A stretch of 64,000 nt of DNA from JAQVSH01 sp964451605 (GTDB lineage Bacteria > Bacteroidota > Bacteroidia > Bacteroidales > UBA4181): positions 1-64,000 of the forward strand of contig CAYVJA010000002.1 in the NCBI GenBank assembly GCA_964451605.1. The letters are read 5' to 3'. Position 1 is the first letter of the stretch. Each line of letters opens with the position of its first letter. The notes below the pieces were generated by a model. It worked only from the letters and a program-made list of their open reading frames with translations, did no database searches and was not told the origin of the DNA. The position numbers were made by a program, and so were the translations under genes. Shown here piece after piece: positions 55,694-64,000 of this stretch.

Positions 55694-56935
55694 TTATTGG
55701 AAGCGGATCGATTTATCGGGACTGATGTGGGCAATAATCATGGAGGGAAGAAGCAGCATACTCCATACAGCCAACAGCGTTCCCCCGTTTAACAGGAGGA
55801 TATGAACCAGGTTGAATTCAACCGGCACCTCGGCCAAAAAGTATTGCGATTGGTCGAGTGTGAGGATACCGGTACTATATTGAATAAACAGCAGCCCCAA
55901 CCCGATCAGGTTGCCCCAGAAGAGCCCCTTTAGAATCACCGAGAAGGATTGCATGAGGAAGATGTTCCGGATAAAGGGATTTGATGCGCCCAGCGACTTG
56001 AGTATTCCAATGGTTCGGGTGCGCTCCAGAATCATGATGAGCAGTCCCGATATCATGTTAAATCCGGCCACCAGAACCATCAGGGTGAGAATAATCCAGA
56101 CATTGGTGTCGATAATGCGGAGCCAGTCGAAAATTTGGGCATACCGGTCGGTTACACTGATTACCTGGAGTGTTGCATCGGTGTCGGAATAGTTGGTACC
56201 CACGGTATCGTACACCTTGGGATAGAACCGTTCAACCTGCCGGAAGTCGTGAAAGAAGATTTCGAATCCGCTGATGTAGTCGGAAGGCCATTGGTTCAAC
56301 CGTTGGATATGGGCGATATCGATAAGGGCAAAAAATTTATCGAACTCTTCGAGTCCTGTTTCATAGATTCCAGCCACGACAAATTTTCGGGCTCTGGGAG
56401 GATTCTGCATAAACCAGACCGACAGAGAGTCGCCGGGCTGTAAAGCCAGTTGTCGGGCTGTGTAAAGGGAAATCAGGATGTTGTTGCTCCTGAGGGTATC
56501 GGAGGGGGTCCAGGAGTTGCCCTCCGACAGGTTATTTTTGAAAAACGACCAGTCGAAGTCGGATCCAATCCCTTTTAGTATCAGTCCACTGGTGGCAACA
56601 TCGGTTTTGGCCAGCCCCGGTTTGGTGGCGAAGGTCTGGATATGGCGGATTTCGGGAATTTCTGCCAGCTCTCCGAGAAAAGATTGATTGCGCTTGATGG
56701 GCCGGGTTTCGTACGATAGGTTGGAGTCGTAGTTGACAATCTGTACGTGTGCTGCGAATCCGGTTACTTTATTGGCAATCTGGTGCCGGAATCCGGTTAC
56801 TACCGATATAGCAATCAGCATCACGGCAAGACTCATTGCCACCCCAAAGGTGGTGATTCGCATCACAGAGCTCACCCTCTTTTTTTCGGGAGCTTCTGCG
56901 GCAAAACGCCGGGCAATGAATAGGGGAGTGTTCAA
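55694..56935 (-). CDS. LolC/E-type (FtsX-like) ABC transporter permease
   Basis: 413 aa with an N-terminal membrane segment (AMSLAVMLIAISVVTGFRH), a large MacB-like periplasmic domain, and three C-terminal membrane segments (FNMISGLLIMILERTRTIGI; KSLGASNPFIRNIFL). The layout fits lipoprotein-releasing LolC/LolE. The partner ATPase (LolD) is not in the window. It heads a probable operon with era and der. Confidence 0.9.
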   Translation of the reverse strand: MNTPLFIARRFAAEAPEKKRVSSVMRITTFGVAMSLAVMLIAISVVTGFRHQIANKVTGFAAHVQIVNYDSNLSYETRPIKRNQSFLGELAEIPEIRHIQTFATKPGLAKTDVATSGLILKGIGSDFDWSFFKNNLSEGNSWTPSDTLRSNNILISLYTARQLALQPGDSLSVWFMQNPPRARKFVVAGIYETGLEEFDKFFALIDIAHIQRLNQWPSDYISGFEIFFHDFRQVERFYPKVYDTVGTNYSDTDATLQVISVTDRYAQIFDWLRIIDTNVWIILTLMVLVAGFNMISGLLIMILERTRTIGILKSLGASNPFIRNIFLMQSFSVILKGLFWGNLIGLGLLFIQYSTGILTLDQSQYFLAEVPVEFNLVHILLLNGGTLLAVWSMLLLPSMIIAHISPDKSIRFQ

Positions 56936-57068
56936 CGCGTGGTGTCTGAAGATGATGGCAAAAGTACAAAAGAATTGTTAATTTTGGCAGTTGAACCGCT
57001 TCTCCCTGAACGCTTGCCAATGGCTTGTCCTGCAAGGTTTGTTGCCCGGAGGAGGATAATTCTTTTCG

Positions 57069-58247
57069 ATGAGACATTCCCTTGCTATTATTGCTGCTTT
57101 GCTCTTTATTATGGTCACTTCGCCCCTCTTTGCTCAGGATGAGGTGGAGGTGGGCGCTGCCCAGGTGGTGAGCTATGCCCCGTTTCTGAAAAATAAGAGC
57201 CTTGGCATTGTAGCAAATCAGACTTCAATGGTGGGTAATACCCATTTGGTAGATACCCTTCTGCGTATGGATGCCAAGATTGTGCGCATCTTTTGCCCCG
57301 AACACGGATTCCGGGGCGATGCAGATGCCGGCGAAACCGTATCCTCGTACGTCGACCCTCAGACCGATATCCCTGTGGTTTCGCTCTATGGAGACCGAAA
57401 GAAGCCCACCACGGCACAACTGCAGGGAATCGACGTCATGTTTTTCGATCTGCAGGATGTGGGTGCCCGTTTTTACACTTACATTTCTACGCTCCATTAT
57501 GTAATGGAGGCGTGTGCGCAAAACGGAATACCTCTGGTTATTCTCGATCGTCCAAATCCCAACGGCCACTACGTGGACGGTCCGGTTATGGAGGCGGCCT
57601 ATAAGTCGTTTGTAGGGATGCATCCGGTTCCCGTTGTACACGGGATGACGATTGGGGAGTACGCCCAGATGATAAATGGAGAAGGATGGCTGGCTAACGG
57701 CATCTCCTGTAGTTTAATGGTAATCCCCTGCCGAAACTATACCCATTCTGTCCGCTATTTTCTGCCGGTGCCACCATCGCCCAATCTGAAGTCGATGATG
57801 GCAATCTATTTATATCCTTCTATCTGCTTCTTTGAGGGAACCTCATTCAGTTTGGGTAGAGGGACCTCCGATCCGTTTACGATGTATGGCCACCCCGATT
57901 TTCCTGATACCTCCTTTTCGTTTGTGCCGCAAAGTATGCCGGGTGCAAAGCTTCCTCCCCTGATGGGACGGAAATGTTTTGGTGTCGACTTGAGCACAAC
58001 AAATCCCGACTCTTTTTTCGAGAAACCCGGTTTGCGTATCTCCTATTTGCTCGATGCCTATAATCGTACCCCCGACAAAGCCCGGTTTTTTGTACCCTAT
58101 TTCGAAAAGCTTGCCGGAACAGCACAGTTGCGGGCGCAAATCCGGAAAGGGATGTCGGAAGAGGAGATCAGGGCCACCTGGGAACCCAAATTACGCGAAT
58201 TCCGCGAGATCCGGTCCCGCTACCTGATATACCGCGATTTTAAATAA
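57069..58247 (+). CDS. namZ: Exo-beta-N-acetylmuramidase NamZ-like (DUF1343, GH171)
   Basis: 392 aa with a signal peptide (IIAALLFIMVTSPLFAQ). DUF1343/GH171 marks are KSLGIVANQTSMV, FCPEHGFRGDADAGE, FFDLQDVGARFYTYISTLHY, LDRPNPNGHYVDGP, and FEGTSFSLGRGTSDPF. Family members release N-acetylmuramic acid from peptidoglycan fragments in the periplasm. It stands alone here, divergent from the LolC-like permease gene. A 133-bp spacer upstream shows no clear promoter. Confidence 0.93.
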   Translation: MRHSLAIIAALLFIMVTSPLFAQDEVEVGAAQVVSYAPFLKNKSLGIVANQTSMVGNTHLVDTLLRMDAKIVRIFCPEHGFRGDADAGETVSSYVDPQTDIPVVSLYGDRKKPTTAQLQGIDVMFFDLQDVGARFYTYISTLHYVMEACAQNGIPLVILDRPNPNGHYVDGPVMEAAYKSFVGMHPVPVVHGMTIGEYAQMINGEGWLANGISCSLMVIPCRNYTHSVRYFLPVPPSPNLKSMMAIYLYPSICFFEGTSFSLGRGTSDPFTMYGHPDFPDTSFSFVPQSMPGAKLPPLMGRKCFGVDLSTTNPDSFFEKPGLRISYLLDAYNRTPDKARFFVPYFEKLAGTAQLRAQIRKGMSEEEIRATWEPKLREFREIRSRYLIYRDFK

Positions 58248-58281
58248 TTGTCAGGGCAAGCCGCGAAGAGCCTTCCGGCAA

Positions 58282-59253
58282 TCAGGCAAACAGGAGCAAA
58301 ATGTAGCCGGTTGCCATCATCATGACGGCCACAACGCCAAAGAAGAGGGCTATCATCCTCCAGGTAAGAACCGTTTTTAGCAGAGTGGCTTCGGGCAGGG
58401 AAAGACCAATCACCGACATCATAAAGGTCATAGCCACCCCGAGAGGTATTCCCTTTTGTACCATTACCTCTATAACCGGCACAATTCCTGCTGCCTGAGC
58501 AAAGAAAGGTATGCCTGTGAGTACGGCTGCCGGAACAGCCAGCAGATGGCCCGATTGTAAAAACCTTTCAAAGTAGCCGGCCGGCAAATAGCCGTGCATC
58601 AGGGCACCCAAACCGATTCCGGCTATAAGGAAGGGCAAAATCCGGTTGAGCAGTTGCCACGAGTCGATGGCCGATGCCTTTAGGTGCAGGGAAAAAGGGA
58701 GATTTCTGTTTGTCGCCTCTTCCGCCGGCTCAGGACTGGAGAGCAATTGTCGTACATTTTCCTGAAGCCCATCTTCAGGCCTGAGCCGATTCATAATCAT
58801 GCCTCCCAATGTGCCCAGAGCGATTCCCGAGAAGAGATAAATCAGGGTAACCTTCAGGCCAAAACTGCCCAGCATCATGGCAATGGCAATCTCGTTAATG
58901 AGTGGCGAAGTGATTAAGAAGGAGAATCCGATTCCTGCGGGAAGCCCGGCTTTGATGAGACCGATAAAAATGGGAATCGACGAACAGGAGCAGAAGGGGG
59001 TAATGGCTCCGAAAAGAGATGCAGCGAGGTAGGAGAGCCAGGCCACCCTCTTTTGCTGCAGCAGTGCACGTAGTTTTGTGGCGGGGTAGTATCGTTGCAG
59101 TAATCCCATCAGCATTGAGATGAGCAACACCAACAGAATCACCTTTACCGTCTGGCTCAGGAAAAATTCGGAAGCGCGCGTCGACGACTCTTCTGCGTTC
59201 CATCCGCATACATCGCACATCAGCCAGCGAAATACGGTTGCCAAAAGTATCAT
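58282..59253 (-). CDS. ArsP/YraQ-type permease (DUF318)
   Basis: About 323 aa with eight to nine membrane segments. The FCSCSSIPIFIGLIKAGLP and SFLITSPLINE blocks are the family hallmark. Some members (ArsP) export methylarsenite or other organoarsenicals, but others are of unknown function. I start at ATG 59253, because the earlier ATG at 59313 adds a second leader-like segment. It is convergent with namZ and divergent from a sensor kinase. No arsenic regulator is near. Confidence 0.87.
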   Translation of the reverse strand: MILLATVFRWLMCDVCGWNAEESSTRASEFFLSQTVKVILLVLLISMLMGLLQRYYPATKLRALLQQKRVAWLSYLAASLFGAITPFCSCSSIPIFIGLIKAGLPAGIGFSFLITSPLINEIAIAMMLGSFGLKVTLIYLFSGIALGTLGGMIMNRLRPEDGLQENVRQLLSSPEPAEEATNRNLPFSLHLKASAIDSWQLLNRILPFLIAGIGLGALMHGYLPAGYFERFLQSGHLLAVPAAVLTGIPFFAQAAGIVPVIEVMVQKGIPLGVAMTFMMSVIGLSLPEATLLKTVLTWRMIALFFGVVAVMMMATGYILLLFA

Positions 59254-59394
59254 TGTTGCGGAAAGTTTCGTTCGCGACAAAGGTAACGGGAATTGTAATA
59301 GCAACAGTATCAACAGTTCGGTTTTCCTCTGGATTATTTCTTGTTCTCCTTTGTCAAAAAGTCCGTTTATACTGGCGAATTGTGAAACTTTTTC

Positions 59395-59402
59395 TAATTT
59401 TG
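59395..59402 (+). promoter_or_regulatory. -7 box of the PAS kinase gene
   Basis: TAATTTTG, a perfect TAnnTTTG match, 33 bp before ATG 59435. Its position rules out the longer reading frame that begins at 59120. Confidence 0.45.
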
Positions 59403-59434
59403 ATTTCTGCCAAACACTACTATTTAACCTTTAT

Positions 59435-61720
59435 ATGATGCTCACGATTAACCCCGCTCTTTCGGAAAAAGTACAGCGGGTTGGAAACATCGGATGGTGG
59501 AAAGTATGCTTTGAATCGCAGACTATCAGTTGTTCTTCTTATCTGTGTGAGCGTTTTGGACTCTCTTCACATACCTTTTCTTATCGGGAACTTTTATGGA
59601 GTTTGTGTAAAGCAGACCGTAGGCGTGTGGCCTCCGATTTTATGCTTTTGCAGGCGGGAAGTTTTGTGCAGAACGTCTATCGGGTTTCTATAGCAGACGA
59701 AACCATTTGGCTTCATGTCTATTATAGCCATCGTGAGGCGGTGTGTGAGGGCGGTCCCTCCTGTGCCGTGGGTTTTGTGAAGGATATCACTTTCGATGAG
59801 CGGCGCTTTTCGTTTCTCAAGGGCCTGTTGGATTATCCTGCCAATCGCGATAACCTTGCGGCATTCGAAGAGAAGCTTCCCTCCAGTTTCTTACGAGCCT
59901 GGTCGAAGTCGATAAGTAAATTTGAACGAAAATTTCATCCGGTGGCGCAAATCGCCGAGATGGGTTGGTTTTTCTGGTTCCCCGCCCGAAAAGAGGGCTT
60001 TGCCACCGAGATGTGGTACCGGAATCTGGGCGAGAAACCTTTTACTCCTCTACATCAGGTTATCGGCAAGTTTCAGAATGTGCACCCCGAAGACCGGATA
60101 TCTCTGTGCCGATACCTTGACTGCGGTGCCGCACATGTGGGCGTGCAGACAATTGAAGTGCGAGTGCGGGATAACGGCGGTTGGCGTTGGATTCAGTCGA
60201 CGATGATCTCGGGTGGGTTAGACGAGGGTTCGGGTTCGAACGAAGAAGTCACTGAAATATGGGGTATAAATCAGAATATTACCACTACACGCAAATTAAA
60301 ACTGCGTAACCTGAAAATTGTGGAATCGGTTCCCGACTCCATGTATCGTCTTTCGCGCGGATTGGTCATCGAGGAGTGGCTCTCGAATGAGTCTACCTGG
60401 CAGACAGTTCCTTATGCCCCTGCCGGAACTTCACTTTCAAATCTGTACGGAGAGAAAGTCTGTGAAACCTTTGGTGTGGCTGTGGAGACCTGTTTGCGCG
60501 ATGGGGTGAAGCAGTTTTTCAAGTTCAATGTGCCGGTAAATGGGGCAAAGGTCTATCTCGATTGCACCATGGTGCCTTTCGATGGCACCAGTGTCCTCTG
60601 TTTTCTCCATAATGCCACTCAGGCAGTATTGGGCAAGAAGGCCATCGAAGATTTAAATGAGTTAAATAACAGCTTGCTCAAGAATATTCCCGCCGTAGTT
60701 TACGTAAAAGATCCGGGCGATGATTTTCGTTATATCATTTGGAACCGTATGGCGCAGAATTCCGGAATCTACAACCGTCGGGATGTGCTGGGTGCCTCCG
60801 ACTTCGATCTGCTTCCCGAGGAGCAGGCGCGCCTGGCCCGAACGGACGATGAGCGGCTGCTCGAAACCGGTGTGGGCGAAGAGTCGACGCAGGTGTTCGA
60901 GGGTAGCGATGGCAGCCCTCGCTATATCAGTATTCGTCGAACTCTGGTTCACAGGAATCACAAGTTGCCCTTAATTCTCGGTATCGGTTGGGACATCACC
61001 GAAAAGGTGTTTGTCCAGGAGGAGTTGATGCGGGCAAAAAACAAGGCAGAGGAGTCGGATCGCTTAAAATCGGCTTTTCTGGCCAATATCAGCCACGAAA
61101 TCCGGACGCCGTTAAATGGAATAGTGGGTTTTGCCAATTTGCTGAACGACAGTGATCTCACACCAGAGGAGCGGGATGCCTATTCGCAGCTTCTTAATGA
61201 GAATAGCCAACGGTTACTGCAGCTGGTAAACGATGTCCTCGATATCTCTTTTATTGAATCGGGGAGTCTCTTTTTTCGGATTCAGCCCTGTAACCTCCAT
61301 ACCCTGTGCCTGGATCAACACCAGAGTATCTCTCTGCTTGTCGACAAGGATGTAGTTTGTAATGTATCACTTCCTGACACCCCTTATACCATTGATACCG
61401 ATTCGCACAGGTTGAATCAGATTCTTTTCAACCTGCTCGATAATGCCCGAAAATTCACCTCTTCGGGAACCATTACCCTGGGTTACGGCCCGATTTCTCC
61501 AAACCGAATGGAGTTCTGGGTAGAAGATACCGGTATTGGCATTGGAGAGAGCCACCTTCGTAAACTGTTCGATCGCTTTTATAAGGTCGACGACCTGACA
61601 CGCGGAACCGGGCTGGGACTCTCGCTTTGCAAACTCCTGGTCGAACGGCTGGGTGGCGCCGTCTCAGCAACCAGTACGCCCGGAGCGGGATCGAGATTTT
61701 CGTTCTGGCTACCTTGTTAG
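59435..61720 (+). CDS. PAS-domain sensor histidine kinase
   Basis: About 761 aa from ATG 59435, soluble. Several PAS-like units precede the kinase core (WGINQNITTTRKLKL closes one; LLKNIPAVVYVKDPGDDFRY opens another, with a PAC-like DITEKVFVQEEL). HisKA carries FLANISHEIRTPLNGIVGFA, and HATPase has EDTGIGIGESHL and GTGLGLSLCKLLVERLGG. There is no receiver domain. The first part of the open frame (59120-59434) runs antisense to the permease gene and is not coding. The stop TAG is the first base triplet of a mosaic repeat. Confidence 0.92.
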   Translation: MMLTINPALSEKVQRVGNIGWWKVCFESQTISCSSYLCERFGLSSHTFSYRELLWSLCKADRRRVASDFMLLQAGSFVQNVYRVSIADETIWLHVYYSHREAVCEGGPSCAVGFVKDITFDERRFSFLKGLLDYPANRDNLAAFEEKLPSSFLRAWSKSISKFERKFHPVAQIAEMGWFFWFPARKEGFATEMWYRNLGEKPFTPLHQVIGKFQNVHPEDRISLCRYLDCGAAHVGVQTIEVRVRDNGGWRWIQSTMISGGLDEGSGSNEEVTEIWGINQNITTTRKLKLRNLKIVESVPDSMYRLSRGLVIEEWLSNESTWQTVPYAPAGTSLSNLYGEKVCETFGVAVETCLRDGVKQFFKFNVPVNGAKVYLDCTMVPFDGTSVLCFLHNATQAVLGKKAIEDLNELNNSLLKNIPAVVYVKDPGDDFRYIIWNRMAQNSGIYNRRDVLGASDFDLLPEEQARLARTDDERLLETGVGEESTQVFEGSDGSPRYISIRRTLVHRNHKLPLILGIGWDITEKVFVQEELMRAKNKAEESDRLKSAFLANISHEIRTPLNGIVGFANLLNDSDLTPEERDAYSQLLNENSQRLLQLVNDVLDISFIESGSLFFRIQPCNLHTLCLDQHQSISLLVDKDVVCNVSLPDTPYTIDTDSHRLNQILFNLLDNARKFTSSGTITLGYGPISPNRMEFWVEDTGIGIGESHLRKLFDRFYKVDDLTRGTGLGLSLCKLLVERLGGAVSATSTPGAGSRFSFWLPC

Positions 61721-61762
61721 TGCTCTAGTGCTCTTGTGCTCTAGTGCTGCGCTTCGCGCGCC
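61718..61762. repeat. Mosaic intergenic repeat, copy 4 (left arm only)
   Basis: Octamers TAGTGCTC, TAGTGCTC, TTGTGCTC, TAGTGCTG, then CGCTTCGCGCGCC. The kinase stop codon (61718-61720) is part of the first octamer. A single heptamer-type sequence ATTAACCATT follows at 61768. Confidence 0.88.
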
Positions 61763-61789
61763 ATCGCATTAACCATTGATTTCCGCCTA

Positions 61790-61848
61790 ATTGGAGGTAA
61801 CTGCCTCTTCGACAAACTTGTCATGTCGAAGAGGCAGTTACCTCCAAT
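61790..61848. repeat. Perfect 25-bp inverted repeat with a 9-bp loop
   Basis: Arms 61790-61814 and 61824-61848 are exact reverse complements. The arm begins ATTGGAGGTAACTGCC and ends TTCGACA. No T-tract follows, so it is not an ordinary terminator. A near-identical single arm occurs at 43384-43408 inside repeat copy 1. The 268 bp between the kinase and the lyase hold only these repeats. Confidence 0.95.
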
Positions 61849-61988
61849 CAGGCACTGTTCTACTGCTTTACTGTTCCACTGCTACATTGAATTGCATTGT
61901 GGGTGCCGGTCGATGATTTTTGACAGGGAATCTGTAGATTTGTTGAAGGCAAATCATTCTCATCCAGTCTCTCACAACATCGCTCTCT

Positions 61989-63836
61989 ATGAAGACTTCT
62001 GCTGTTACGCCGTTTTTTTGTTGGTGCACGCTCTTTTTGTGTCTCTTTTTCCCGTTGAAGGCTGCCGATCCTGATGTGAAGATTACGCAGGATGTCGAAA
62101 CTTTCACTCTCGATAATGGGATTGTTTCGGCACGGGTGTCGAAGGTTACCGGCGATTTGGTTTCGTTTCGATATAAGAATGTCGAGATGTTTGCCACTTC
62201 GCTTTCGCCCGATTTTATCCCGGTGGCGCAGGGTGAAACCCCGGCAGATAATCCAAACTGGCGGAATCCCTCTATTACCGGACGTCAGCATGCGTACTGG
62301 TCGCACGATGCGATGGGTGTCAGGGGTTCGGCGCCTGCTATTCCTTCTGTTACAGTCGATCCAAAAAACTTCGGAGGCGATGTGGGCGAGGTTTCGGTGA
62401 AGGCCATTTCGAATGGACGGAAGATGGGTACGGGTCCGGGGGCTTCGGCCGACGGACAGTTTGTGGCCGATATTGAGATCCGTTATGCCCTGGAAAGGGG
62501 CGAGTCCGGAATCTATACCTATTCGGTTTTTGTCCATAAACCGGAGTATCCCGTTACTGAGTTGGGCGAAGCCCGTTTCTGTGCCAAGCTGGCTCCTTTT
62601 TTCGACTGGATGAGTGTCGATCCCAAAAAGCATTTTTTGTCTATGGAGTAGATGAGCGGCGGGCCTACCAAGGTAGAGTTCCTGGGTCACCGCGATACCA
62701 ATGCGGAGGCGGCAGCTACGGTGCTCAACTATTGGCGGAGCAGCCACTACGGAGGGGCCGAGGTGAATGTGGCTGCCGGCGAGGCGTGGGAGAAGGTAGT
62801 CGGGCCGATGTTTATCTATGCCAACAGTGGCCCCAATCCGGATGCCATCTTCGCCGATGCCCGTGCCCGTGCAACCCTCGAAGCCCAAAAGTGGCCCTAT
62901 CCCTGGGTGAAGGGTGTCGACTATCCTCTGGCATCGGATCGGGCCACGGTTTCGGGCCGTATGGTACTTAAGGATCCCATTACCCCGAAAACTTTTGTGA
63001 ATCTTACAGTAGGTCTTACAGCCCCTGCCTACGAGTCGCCCCGTCTGGTAGCGCCTCCGGTTCCGGTGATTACCGACTGGCAGCGCGATGGAAAGTTTTA
63101 TCAATTTTGGGTAAAAGGCAATCCCGACGGAACCTTTGCCTTACCGGCAGTGCGTCCTGGCCGGTATACGCTGCATGCCTTTGCCGATGGTGTGTTGGGC
63201 GAGTTTATCAAGACGGATGTTGTGATAACAAAAGGGGGTGAATTCCGCCTGGGGAAACAGGAATGGATCCCTTTGCGAAAGGGCCGTCAACTCTGGGATA
63301 TCGGCATTGCCAATCGGAGTGCCTCCGAGTTTTTTATGGCCGAAAAACACGTTGATCCGGAGATTTCGCTTGCCTATGGTGCCCTTTTTCCTAATGATGT
63401 ACAATATACCATTGGGAAGAGCAACTTCCGCACCGATTGGTTTTTCCAGCATGTGCCCCACAATGAAAACCCTGAGGCGAAATCGGCTCCTTTTTACGGT
63501 GCCAACTCCCCGGGGCGTGCAACCCCTTACACTGTCAACTTCGAGTTGCCCTCCGTGCCTAAGGGTACTGTCATTCTGCGGTTGGCCATTTGCGGCACCG
63601 GAACGCGTACGCTTGATGTTACGGTTAACGGGAAGCCAGCCGGTAAGCTCGACGGATTGGTGGCCGACGGGGTGATTACCCGTCACGGTTTGCAGGGAAT
63701 CTGGTACGAAAAGGAGATTGTTTTTGATGGTGCGCTTTTGCAGAAAGGAACCAATCAACTGGTGCTTACGGTACCAGCCGGTCCGGTGAATAACGGGATA
63801 ATGTACGACTATATCAGGCTGGAAATTAGTGATTAA
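61989..63836 (+). pseudogene. PL4-family rhamnogalacturonan lyase, with an internal deletion and stop
   Basis: A signal peptide (FFCWCTLFLCLFFPLKAA) leads into the PL4 beta-sandwich domain (GIVSARVSKVTGDLVSFRYKN). The frame meets TAG at 62649-62651 and continues in the same frame with MSGGPTKVEFLGHRD. The middle and C-terminal domains follow (GTFALPAVRPGRYTLHAFAD; FRTDWFFQHVPH; GIMYDYIRLEISD). Relatives have about 60-75 residues between the DWMSVDP region and the S-x-E-Y-x-SGGP motif. Here they are absent, and the Y codon of that motif is TAG. The enzyme would cleave rhamnogalacturonan I. As written it is inactive unless the lesion is an assembly error. Confidence 0.85.
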
Positions 63837-63932
63837 ATGCTCTAATGCTCTAATGCTCTAGTGCTCTAGTGCTGCGCTGCGCGCAAATGGTTAGTGGTCA
63901 ATGGTGAATGGTAAATGATGAAGAGTGAAGGC
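63837..63932. repeat. Mosaic intergenic repeat, copy 5
   Basis: It starts directly after the lyase TAA: octamers ATGCTCTA, ATGCTCTA, ATGCTCTA, GTGCTCTA, then GTGCTGCGCTGCGCGC. Degenerate heptamers follow (ATGGTTAGTGGTCAATGGTG and onwards to about 63932). Confidence 0.9.
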
Positions 63933-63969
63933 GACGGGATGTGGGTGTTGAGGTGATGAATGTTTTGCA

Positions 63970-64000
63970 TTGAGGTTATCCCGGGAATTTCGTATATTTG
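63970..64000 (+). promoter_or_regulatory. Promoter at the right window edge
   Basis: TTG, a 20-bp spacer, then TATATTTG ending at the last base. It predicts a plus-strand gene beginning just outside the window. Confidence 0.7.

Noticed and set aside
59120..59434. N-terminal extension of the PAS kinase
   Set aside because: Runs antisense through the ArsP-like permease gene and upstream of the TAATTTTG promoter box; the kinase starts at 59435.
61860..63104. 414-codon minus-strand open frame over the broken PL4 lyase
   Set aside because: Composition rich in R, H and I typical of a shadow frame; the PL4 sequence on the plus strand is clear on both sides of the stop.

Overview
The window reads as a chromosomal piece of a Bacteroidota bacterium, most likely order Bacteroidales, at roughly 50% GC. 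Three things support this. Many genes are preceded by the Bacteroidota promoter pattern TTG-N20-TAnnTTTG. Shine-Dalgarno sequences are scarce. The gene content is typical: a DUF4294 protein, lipoprotein glycosidases, GH78/GH29/GH110/PL4 carbohydrate enzymes and hybrid histidine kinases. Five runs of exactly ten N (11210, 15696, 33587, 35821, 39959) mark it as a scaffold, probably metagenome-assembled. Each run interrupts a gene or sits at a gene's missing end.

Layout. 1-9.8 kb: the 3' part of a glycogen synthase/glucan phosphorylase fusion, a metal-chelate or cobalamin ABC importer operon (minus strand), a class A penicillin-binding protein, and radA. 9.8-18.5 kb: a surface-polysaccharide cluster with a flippase divergent from FkbM methyltransferase, an asparagine-synthase-like protein, CapA, three glycosyltransferases and a methyltransferase-glycosyltransferase fusion. 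18.5-31.5 kb: mostly housekeeping genes (YfhO, glycyl-tRNA synthetase, an ECF sigma factor, a damaged recJ, carB, DUF4294, a Gfo/Idh-like protein, pcm and a metallo-hydrolase). 31.6-34.5 kb: gcvP. 34.5-39.6 kb: a three-gene host-glycan operon (GH110, GH29 and a PNGase F-like amidase). 39.7-43.2 kb: a CAU tRNA, a HAD hydrolase, arsC, fumarase and a flavodoxin-like protein. 43.5-64 kb: GH78 rhamnosidase, three histidine kinases, a ferredoxin, a lipoprotein glycosidase, nitroreductase, a LolC-like permease with era and der, NamZ, an ArsP-like permease and a broken PL4 rhamnogalacturonan lyase.

How the genes work together. GH110, GH29 and PNGase would remove terminal alpha-galactose, fucose and whole N-glycans from glycoproteins. 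GH78 and the PL4 remnant point to rhamnose-rich pectin. The polysaccharide cluster would build and export a decorated surface glycan.

The most unusual structure is a mosaic intergenic repeat family at 43.3, 46.2, 53.3, 61.7 and 63.8 kb. It is built from ATGCTCTA-type octamers, a GCGCGAAGCGC-type palindrome, a TTAACCA-type heptamer and a 25-bp module that forms a perfect hairpin at 61.8 kb. The copies abut gene 3' ends and supply the stop codons of several genes. Other points of note are a urease alpha-subunit scrap beside an N gap (probable chimera), a consensus sigma-54 promoter before the ECF sigma gene, and internal lesions in recJ and PL4.
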